From: Treponema sp.
GTDB taxonomy: Bacteria; Spirochaetota; Spirochaetia; Treponematales; Breznakiellaceae
Reading direction: 5' to 3'
NCBI GenBank assembly: GCA_031273185.1
Contig: JAISSG010000126.1
Location: 1 to 10,393, forward strand
Length of the DNA: 10,393 nucleotides
In this document: positions 5,811 to 10,393 of the stretch, in pieces
Layout: each line of letters opens with the position of its first letter
How positions within the stretch are numbered: position 1 is the stretch's first letter
The notes under the pieces: generated by a model
Database searches by the model: none
Seen by the model: only the letters and a program-made list of their open reading frames with translations
Told to the model about the DNA's origin: nothing
Made by a program: the position numbers and the translations under genes

Positions 5811-7312
5811 TACCGGGAAAGTACCGGCAAGGCCGCCGGTTGCGCTGACGACTCGCTCATAGAGGGAATGGTGTCCCGCAGCACACGCCGCAGCAGCTCG
5901 CCGTTGCGGTACATCTGCGACTGCCGTGGATCAAAGCGGCAGATGGGCTTGATTTTTTCCATCAGGCTGGCAAGGTTTATGGGGCTGGGGCTTTTTCTGT
6001 CCAGCCGGAGAATGCGGCTGTACTCGGTTTCCCGTGGTTCCTCGTCCACCGACCACAGTTGCTCATCCAGACGCTCGCCGCGGCGAAGCCCGGTGTACTC
6101 GATCTTGATGTCGGTTTCCGGCTCAAAGCCGTAAAAGCGGATCATCTGCTCGGCAAGGTCGCGTATGCGGACAGGCTCGCCCATGTCCAGCAGGTAGAGC
6201 ATGCCGTTTTCGCCAACGCCGCCGGCCTTGAGCACCAGCGAGCAGGCTTCAGGAATTGTCATAAACCAGCGACGCGCATCGGGATGGGTGACGGTCACCG
6301 GGCCGCCCTTTTCGATCTGCTTCTGGAACAGCGGCACGATGGAGCCGCTCGATCCCAGCACGTTGCCAAAACGGACCACCATGAAATTGGCGGCAGTGGC
6401 CGCCCTCGCCGCCTCGATGACAAGCTGCTCGCAGATTAGTTTTGACGCGCCGTACACCGAGACCGGGTCAACGGCCTTGTCGGTGGTGATGTGGACGAAT
6501 CGCTTTACCCCCTGTCGCATAACGGCGCTGAGGAGGTTCTCCGTGCCAAGGACGTTGTTCTCGATGGCGGCAACGGGGTTCTCCTCCATCATGGGGACGT
6601 GCTTGTACGCCGCTGTATGGAACACCACGTCGGCGCGGAGGTGGTCGATGATAAAGTCCATGTAGTCCGCGTCTTTCAGGTCGCCGATCACCGGCACGAG
6701 GCTGGTCTTCTCCCCCACGCCCTCATCCTGCAAGAGCCGCAATTCGCGGTCGATCTGGTAAATCGAATTTTCACCGTGGCCGAACAGGTACAGCCGCGAG
6801 ACCCCGGCGGACAGAAGCTGGCGGCACAGTTCGTTGCCGATGGAGCCGCCCGCGCCGGTTACCATGACCCGCTTTCCCCGCAGGTAGGCAATGCTCTGCT
6901 TGAGCTGCATCGCAACGGGGGTTCTCCCCAGCAGGTCCTGCGGGTCGATGGAGCGGGTCTGTATCAGGTGGGCGTCGCCCTCGATAATCTGCGAAATGCC
7001 CGGCAGTATGCTGATTTTTTCGAAACCGGCTTTTTTGAGTATCGAATAGAGTTCTTTGAGGTATTCGCGGCTTGCGCTGGGAATGGCGATGATCGCCTCG
7101 TCGGCGGGATTCATCCGCAGAAGGCGCGCCACGTCCCGGATCGGCCCAAGAACGGGGATGCCTTCCAACTGGCGGCCTATTTTCTGCGGGTCGTCGTCGA
7201 GGAAGGCAACCACCTCGCCAAATATCGCCTTCGACTTGATTTCGTTTGCCAGGGAACAGCCGGCAAACCCAGCCCCGATAACGTACAAACGCCGAGATTT
7301 CTGCGTCCTCAT
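5810..7312 (-). CDS. CapD/FlaA1-type nucleotide-sugar 4,6-dehydratase/epimerase, soluble form
   Basis: This is an extended short-chain dehydrogenase of the polysaccharide-biosynthesis CapD family. Members typically convert UDP-GlcNAc to a 4-keto-6-deoxy sugar using bound NAD(P)+. It is 500 residues. An N-terminal Rossmann domain (about 8-125, VIGAGFAGCSLA at 11-22) is followed by the catalytic domain, with TGAGGSIG (152-159), HTAAYKHVPMMEENP (232-246), TTDKAVDP (276-283), Tyr287-x-x-x-Lys291 (YGASK) and RFGNVLGSSGSI. Full-length WbpM/PglF-type proteins have N-terminal membrane helices; none are visible here, so it should be cytosolic. Large WbpM/PglF dehydratases often have Met at the Tyr position, whereas this one has Tyr. 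The start has an excellent purine-rich ribosome binding site (7319-7327). The stop overlaps the aminotransferase ATG, so the two probably act in sequence in amino-sugar synthesis. Confidence 0.93.
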   Translation of the reverse strand: MRTQKSRRLYVIGAGFAGCSLANEIKSKAIFGEVVAFLDDDPQKIGRQLEGIPVLGPIRDVARLLRMNPADEAIIAIPSASREYLKELYSILKKAGFEKISILPGISQIIEGDAHLIQTRSIDPQDLLGRTPVAMQLKQSIAYLRGKRVMVTGAGGSIGNELCRQLLSAGVSRLYLFGHGENSIYQIDRELRLLQDEGVGEKTSLVPVIGDLKDADYMDFIIDHLRADVVFHTAAYKHVPMMEENPVAAIENNVLGTENLLSAVMRQGVKRFVHITTDKAVDPVSVYGASKLICEQLVIEAARAATAANFMVVRFGNVLGSSGSIVPLFQKQIEKGGPVTVTHPDARRWFMTIPEACSLVLKAGGVGENGMLYLLDMGEPVRIRDLAEQMIRFYGFEPETDIKIEYTGLRRGERLDEQLWSVDEEPRETEYSRILRLDRKSPSPINLASLMEKIKPICRFDPRQSQMYRNGELLRRVLRDTIPSMSESSAQPAALPVLSR

Positions 7313-7318
7313 GCTCTA

Positions 7319-7327
7319 CCCCTCCCC
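7319..7327 (-). promoter_or_regulatory. Strong ribosome binding site of the dehydratase gene
   Basis: The minus strand reads GGGGAGGGG six bases before the ATG at 7312. This is the strongest Shine-Dalgarno in the cluster. It follows the intergenic hairpin, suggesting that translation starts afresh here rather than by coupling. Confidence 0.75.
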
Positions 7328-7341
7328 GTTAAATCCAAAGG

Positions 7342-7374
7342 AGCTTTTCCGAAAACTGAAGTTTTGGAAGAGCT
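7342..7374 (-). promoter_or_regulatory. RNA hairpin between the nusG-like gene and the sugar operon
   Basis: On the minus-strand transcript the hairpin starts four bases after the nusG-like stop. Its 5' arm is AGCU-C-UUCC-AAAAC, the loop is UUCA, and the 3' arm is GUUUU-C-GGAA-A-AGCU. This gives 13 base pairs with one C/A mismatch and one bulged C. It is followed by CCUUUGGAUUUAA rather than a U-tract, so it is a poor intrinsic terminator. Specialised NusG proteins of the LoaP group are known to recognise an RNA hairpin in the leader of their target operon. The position suggests such a recognition site, though an attenuator or mRNA-stability element is possible. Confidence 0.5.
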
Positions 7375-7378
7375 TCTG

Positions 7379-7903
7379 TTACCTGTCCAGCGCTCCCATC
7401 ACCTCAAATGCAAGGTCGATGGCAAAAGAGTCGTCGTACAGACTCAGCTTGACCTTTGCCCTCTTCTTTCTCTTATCGACTTTAATTATCTTTCCCTCAA
7501 GCCCCATGAGCGGGCCCTCTATCACCACAATGCGCGAATTTTCGTTAAAAAATACCCTTGATACGCCCGCGACCGGCCCCGCCTTTTTGATAAAATGGAG
7601 CACCAGTTCCAGGTCGCGGTCGGCAAGCGGCCTGATGTCCTGGTTTGATTTGAGAAAACGGTAAAAGCCGTCCGTGCGCCGGAACGCCCACTGCTGGGCA
7701 ACAACGCCCTCCTTTTCGGCCTCGACAAAAATATAGCCGGGAAAAACAGCCGCCGTGGTTTGGTGCAGCTTTCCCCTGCGCCGTATGTCAATGCGCCGCC
7801 GGGGAAAGTGCAGGTAAAACGGCTCCTCGGGGTGTACCGCCTTAAACAGCCGCATAAACTTTTCCTCGCCGCGTGTTTTTACCTGTATGGCGTAATAATT
7901 CAT
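7379..7903 (-). CDS. Specialised NusG paralogue (LoaP/RfaH/UpxY-like antiterminator)
   Basis: This NusG-family elongation factor is 174 residues. The N-terminal NGN domain starts MNYYAIQVKTRGEEKF and contains the hallmark VFPGYIFVEAE (53-63). A C-terminal KOW domain begins near residue 122 (NSRIVVIEGPLMGLEGKIIKV, split here by a KRKKRAKVKL tail at 144-153). The very basic KOW region suits nucleic-acid contact. Housekeeping nusG normally sits beside secE and ribosomal protein genes. Here it heads a sugar-biosynthesis operon, the classical setting of operon-specific paralogues that let RNA polymerase read through long surface-polysaccharide operons. The start at 7903 lacks a clear Shine-Dalgarno. 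It is divergent from the small secreted-protein gene across a 64-bp gap. The NusG family is certain; the LoaP-like subtype is likely but not proven. Confidence 0.88.
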   Translation of the reverse strand: MNYYAIQVKTRGEEKFMRLFKAVHPEEPFYLHFPRRRIDIRRRGKLHQTTAAVFPGYIFVEAEKEGVVAQQWAFRRTDGFYRFLKSNQDIRPLADRDLELVLHFIKKAGPVAGVSRVFFNENSRIVVIEGPLMGLEGKIIKVDKRKKRAKVKLSLYDDSFAIDLAFEVMGALDR

Positions 7904-7967
7904 CTGATTGACAATAAATCATAATGCTCTGGAAGTAAACTGCCGATACATGGAAGTGGAGACATCT
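7904..7967. promoter_or_regulatory. Divergent intergenic region, promoter(s) expected
   Basis: This 64-bp gap between divergent starts should contain promoters for both directions. A consensus TTGACA (7908-7913, +) is present but has no good -10 box 16-18 bases downstream. On the minus strand TATGAT (7918-7923) looks like a -10 box but has no good -35 box and would give a very short leader. I cannot assign a promoter with confidence. Confidence 0.3.
7956..7961 (+). promoter_or_regulatory. Ribosome binding site deciding the start at 7968
   Basis: GTGGAG lies six bases before the ATG at 7968. The signal peptide begins at this ATG, which favours it over the upstream in-frame TTG (7908) and ATG (7950). 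Confidence 0.6.
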
Positions 7968-8435
7968 ATGCGGAAAAAACACATCATGCAGGGACTCTTG
8001 CTTTTTGCCATTGCCATATCTCCGTTGTACCCGGCTACCGTGTCTTTTCTGGTTATGGAAACCGGCCTCTCGGTGGAAAGCCCGGCCAGCCAGCAGTCCG
8101 CCATGTGGGAAAACGGCCTCCTGGATGTCTTTTTCGAGGCCGGGCACATCGTGAGCAACTCCCCCATTATGCGGCTTAGGCAAAGGCCCGGTGACGGCTT
8201 TCCAGGCGAGGCGAAACGGGATTTTGAACTTGCAAAAGAAGGAATGATGGACTTTTTTGTTATTGCCGTGGTAAGCCATCCCGCCCCCTACAACGTTTCG
8301 CTTCGGATGTTCAGAACCAACTCACAGCAGATGATACTGGAACACCAATATACCTACAAAACATACAAAACGAGGAAAGAAGAGTACGACGCCATAAAAC
8401 AGGAAATTCTTGTTTTGGCGGCGCGCATACGATAA
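7968..8435 (+). CDS. Small secreted protein of unknown function
   Basis: This 155-residue protein has an N-terminal signal peptide: basic MRKKH, then a hydrophobic core LLLFAIAI, with likely cleavage after the LYPA near residue 23. There is no lipobox cysteine at the cleavage point, so a periplasmic or secreted location is inferred. The mature part is mixed alpha/beta in appearance (DFFVIAVVSHPAPYNVSLRMF looks like paired strands) and ends in a charged helix. I do not recognise the family. It is followed after nine bases by the SPOR-domain gene and probably co-transcribed with it, which suggests an envelope role. The start was chosen from the ribosome binding site and signal peptide. Confidence 0.75.
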   Translation: MRKKHIMQGLLLFAIAISPLYPATVSFLVMETGLSVESPASQQSAMWENGLLDVFFEAGHIVSNSPIMRLRQRPGDGFPGEAKRDFELAKEGMMDFFVIAVVSHPAPYNVSLRMFRTNSQQMILEHQYTYKTYKTRKEEYDAIKQEILVLAARIR

Positions 8436-8444
8436 GGGGCTGTT

Positions 8445-9530
8445 ATGAGAACGAAAATTATTGGAATAGCGGTAGCTTCGGCACTATTGCTTGTCGGCGC
8501 TACAAACTGGGACGGCGTTGCGACTCTTGATCCGTCCGGGGATCTGCCCGGAGGAGGCTATTCCATTGCGACAAACGCTTTTCCCAGAAACACCGTGCTG
8601 GATGTCACCAACCTTGAGAACAACAAAACAGTACGGGTTTTTGTTGTTTCCGGGCTTGGCGCTTCGGGCCTTCTGGCTATACTTTCCCGGAACACCGCCG
8701 AAGCCCTGGAAATTCACGGCAATTCCGTTTCCAGGATACGCATGGTCCAGCCTCCCGATGACATCGCGTATTCCTATCTGCGGCAACTTGGCCTTGTCTC
8801 CAGTGCCGAAGCTCCCGCCCCCCTGCTCGTAGAGCCAACGCCTGCCTCCGTTGCGGGAACGCCTGCTGCGCCGCCTCCAGGGCAGGAAAGCGTGCCCCAT
8901 TCTCTTCCGGCCTCCCAAGCGATTGCCGTAGTTCCCGCCCCCCTGCTTGTAGAGCCAACCTCTGCCTCTGTTGCGGGAACGCCTGTTATGCCGCCTTCGG
9001 AACGAGTGCGTGCGCCAGATATTCGCCCCGTCATGGAAGCAATCGTCAAAATAGATCCCGAACACCCATTGGAAAATCTGGTTATTGTCCCCTCGCATGA
9101 ACGGATCCCCGAATCCGGGGAGATCGTCATCGCTGAGGAAAACATGCTCCCCCCCATTGCGCCGCCGGGTTTCGCCGCAGGGGAACACGAGTACGTGCTC
9201 ATTGACGGAATTCGCCCTGAGAATACTTCCGCGACAGCGGCGGCGGGCACAGATTCCCAAAATTTCTCGCCGTTCCAGGCGCCGCTCATCAGCGGGCTTC
9301 AACGCAACAAGTGGTACGTTCAGGTAGCCGCCTACGCCCGGCCCGATTATGTGGAAGACGAGATCAGCCGGATTGGGAAGGAGTATCCCCTGGCGATACA
9401 GAACATCGGAACCGACACGAGTCCCATGTTCCGCGTTCTCCTTGGCCCCCTGAACCAGGGCGAAAGCGGCGCCGTGCTCCAGCGAGTCAAGAGCATTGGG
9501 TATAAGAACGCATTTGCGAGACGGGGATGA
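8445..9530 (+). CDS. Secreted double-psi-barrel-like, SPOR-domain envelope protein
   Basis: This 361-residue protein has a signal peptide (MRTKIIGIAVASALLLVGA). It is followed by a region resembling the double-psi beta-barrel of RlpA-type proteins (about 38-92, SIATNAFPRNTVLDVTNLENNKTVRVFV). A long Pro/Ala-rich linker contains a duplicated segment, and a C-terminal SPOR domain spans about 288-361 (KWYVQVAAYARP ... FRVLLGPL). SPOR domains bind glycan strands lacking stem peptides, usually at division sites. A role in peptidoglycan or septum biology at the cell envelope is therefore likely; whether the barrel has lytic activity is not evident. AAGGGG lies five bases before the ATG. The stop (9528-9530) runs directly into a degenerate heptamer array. 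The SPOR call is strong and the barrel call moderate. Confidence 0.85.
   Translation: MRTKIIGIAVASALLLVGATNWDGVATLDPSGDLPGGGYSIATNAFPRNTVLDVTNLENNKTVRVFVVSGLGASGLLAILSRNTAEALEIHGNSVSRIRMVQPPDDIAYSYLRQLGLVSSAEAPAPLLVEPTPASVAGTPAAPPPGQESVPHSLPASQAIAVVPAPLLVEPTSASVAGTPVMPPSERVRAPDIRPVMEAIVKIDPEHPLENLVIVPSHERIPESGEIVIAEENMLPPIAPPGFAAGEHEYVLIDGIRPENTSATAAAGTDSQNFSPFQAPLISGLQRNKWYVQVAAYARPDYVEDEISRIGKEYPLAIQNIGTDTSPMFRVLLGPLNQGESGAVLQRVKSIGYKNAFARRG
8804..8999 (+). repeat. Direct repeat in the SPOR-protein linker, 120-bp period
   Basis: A segment of about 76 bp at 8804-8879 recurs at 8924-8999, exactly 120 bp (40 codons) later. The shared peptide core is PAPLLVEPT.ASVAGTP, at residues 124-140 and 164-180. 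The bases between them (8880-8923) are less similar. It looks like a partly diverged tandem duplication that lengthened the linker. Confidence 0.85.
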
Positions 9531-9576
9531 GGGTTGGAAATGGGAAGTGGGGAATGAGGAATGAGGAGCGGGGATT
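9528..9576 (+). repeat. Degenerate G-rich heptamer array between the SPOR gene and secA
   Basis: Seven phased seven-base units start at the SPOR stop: TGAGGGT, TGGAAAT, GGGAAGT, GGGGAAT, GAGGAAT, GAGGAGC and GGGGATT. The consensus is close to GGGGAAT, related to the GGGGACT family inside leuS and the aminotransferase gene. It occupies most of the 59-bp convergent gap; no hairpin terminator is visible there. Confidence 0.65.
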
Positions 9577-9589
9577 TCGTGTCCCTTCC

Positions 9590-10393
9590 TTACCGTCCGT
9601 GGCAGTGCTTGTATTTTTTTCCGCTGCCGCAGGGACAGGGGTTATTGCGGCCCACTTTGGGCTGACTGCGAACCACCGTTGCCCCGTCGGGGCGGCTGGC
9701 GGCGTTCATTGGCGAAGCGGCGTTTTGCCTCTGTCCGCCAAAACCAGCGGCACCAAAGGCACCCATGCTTGAGTGGCTTGCCGACTGCGACGTGGCAAAG
9801 GTGCAGCTGGACGATCTGCGGGCATCGGGCGGCGTTACCTGAATACGCACCAGATGCAGGCGTGACGCTATCTCCTGACGTATTTCGTCAATCATTTTGT
9901 CAAAAATCTGATAGCCCTCGACCTTGTACTCGGTAAGGGGGTTTTTCTGGGCATAGTGGCGCAGGTACACCGCCTCGCGCAGGGCCTCCATGTTCTCCAG
10001 GTGATCCAGCCACTTGCGGTCAACGGCATGAAGGTAGCTGTCCCTGATGATGGCATTGAGGTAATCCGTGCCGATGATGGCTTCTTTATCATCAATATCT
10101 TTCACCAGATCGGCGATTATGCGCTTTTCCAGCGCCTCAGAATTTTTCACATCGGCACTGTCTGAATCCAATGTTAGCTGATAGGCGAATTTCAGGCGCA
10201 ACTGTTCGGCCAGGTCTTTAAGGGCGGCGGCGGGGTCATGCCGTTGGGCACGGTTATACTCATCGATCAAAACTCCAACCATGTCGGCGCTGGCGTCGTT
10301 CACCCGTTTTTTGAGATCGGTGTCAAGCAGGATCGCGTCCCGCTGTTCGTAAATGTATTTGCGTTGCTGGTTCAGCACGTCGTCGTATTCCAA
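9590..10393 (-). CDS. secA: Preprotein translocase ATPase SecA, C-terminal part (5' end outside window)
   Basis: SecA is the ATPase motor that drives secretory proteins through SecYEG at the inner membrane. The visible 268 codons begin at [19 protein letters not shown], a hallmark of the helical scaffold region. They continue through [35 protein letters not shown] and the helical wing and scaffold. A Ser/Gly/Ala-rich linker follows, then the SEC-C zinc motif [17 protein letters not shown] immediately before the stop. The CxC...CH ligands are intact, which in the family supports SecB or lipid/ribosome contacts. The frame is open to the window edge. It converges with the SPOR gene. The identification is secure. 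Confidence 0.97.
   Translation of the reverse strand: MEYDDVLNQQRKYIYEQRDAILLDTDLKKRVNDASADMVGVLIDEYNRAQRHDPAAALKDLAEQLRLKFAYQLTLDSDSADVKNSEALEKRIIADLVKDIDDKEAIIGTDYLNAIIRDSYLHAVDRKWLDHLENMEALREAVYLRHYAQKNPLTEYKVEGYQIFDKMIDEIRQEIASRLHLVRIQVTPPDARRSSSCTFATSQSASHSSMGAFGAAGFGGQRQNAASPMNAASRPDGATVVRSQPKVGRNNPCPCGSGKKYKHCHGR

Noticed and set aside
7342..7374. Hairpin as an intrinsic transcription terminator
   Set aside because: The stem is only moderately G+C-rich and is followed by CCUUUGGAUUUAA rather than a run of U. Termination here would also cut the operon after its regulator gene.
7379..7903. Housekeeping nusG
   Set aside because: secE and ribosomal protein genes are absent, it heads a sugar operon, and the sequence around the NGN and KOW domains is closer to operon-specific paralogues.
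7908..7913. Consensus TTGACA as the -35 box of the 7968 gene
   Set aside because: No acceptable -10 hexamer lies 16-18 bases downstream, and the CATAAT at 7920-7925 is much too close. It was kept only as a low-confidence promoter region.

Overview
The window is gene-dense bacterial DNA, fairly rich in G+C by eye. A spirochaete of the Treponema group, perhaps gut-associated, fits best. The signs are a secreted small protein paired with a double-psi-barrel/SPOR protein, and a LoaP/RfaH-like specialised NusG. This assignment is an inference from gene content; there is no rRNA or other decisive marker.

Layout. (1) Positions 1-790 (+) hold the 3' part of leuS (leucyl-tRNA synthetase) with a short in-frame heptamer array. 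(2) Positions 817-7903 (-) hold six tightly packed genes. In transcription order they are a NusG-like antiterminator paralogue, a CapD/FlaA1-type nucleotide-sugar dehydratase, a DegT-family aminotransferase, and the molybdopterin, [2Fe-2S] and FAD subunits of a divergent molybdenum hydroxylase. Most junctions overlap or nearly touch (TAATG, TAGCGATG, ATGA and a 17-bp overlap). The one real gap, between the nusG-like gene and the dehydratase gene, contains a strong RNA hairpin. (3) Positions 7968-9530 (+) hold a divergent pair encoding a small secreted protein of unknown function and a SPOR-domain envelope protein. (4) Positions 9590-10393 (-) hold the 3' end of secA.

How the genes may work together. 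The NusG paralogue probably promotes read-through of its own operon, perhaps through the hairpin just after its gene. The dehydratase and aminotransferase would make a 4-keto and then an amino nucleotide sugar for a surface glycan. The molybdenum hydroxylase subunits keep all eight [2Fe-2S] cysteines and both FAD motifs. The large subunit, however, has changes at three normally conserved active-site positions, including Asp for the catalytic Glu.

The most unusual feature is a family of G-rich heptamer repeats (GGGGACT and relatives) at three loci: inside leuS, inside the aminotransferase gene and in the SPOR/secA gap. In the aminotransferase they bound a composite element of about 350 bp full of small palindromes. 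It adds roughly 114 residues, in frame, shortly before the catalytic lysine. The one altered heptamer in its CCCTAGT array sits exactly where a perfect copy would create an in-frame stop.
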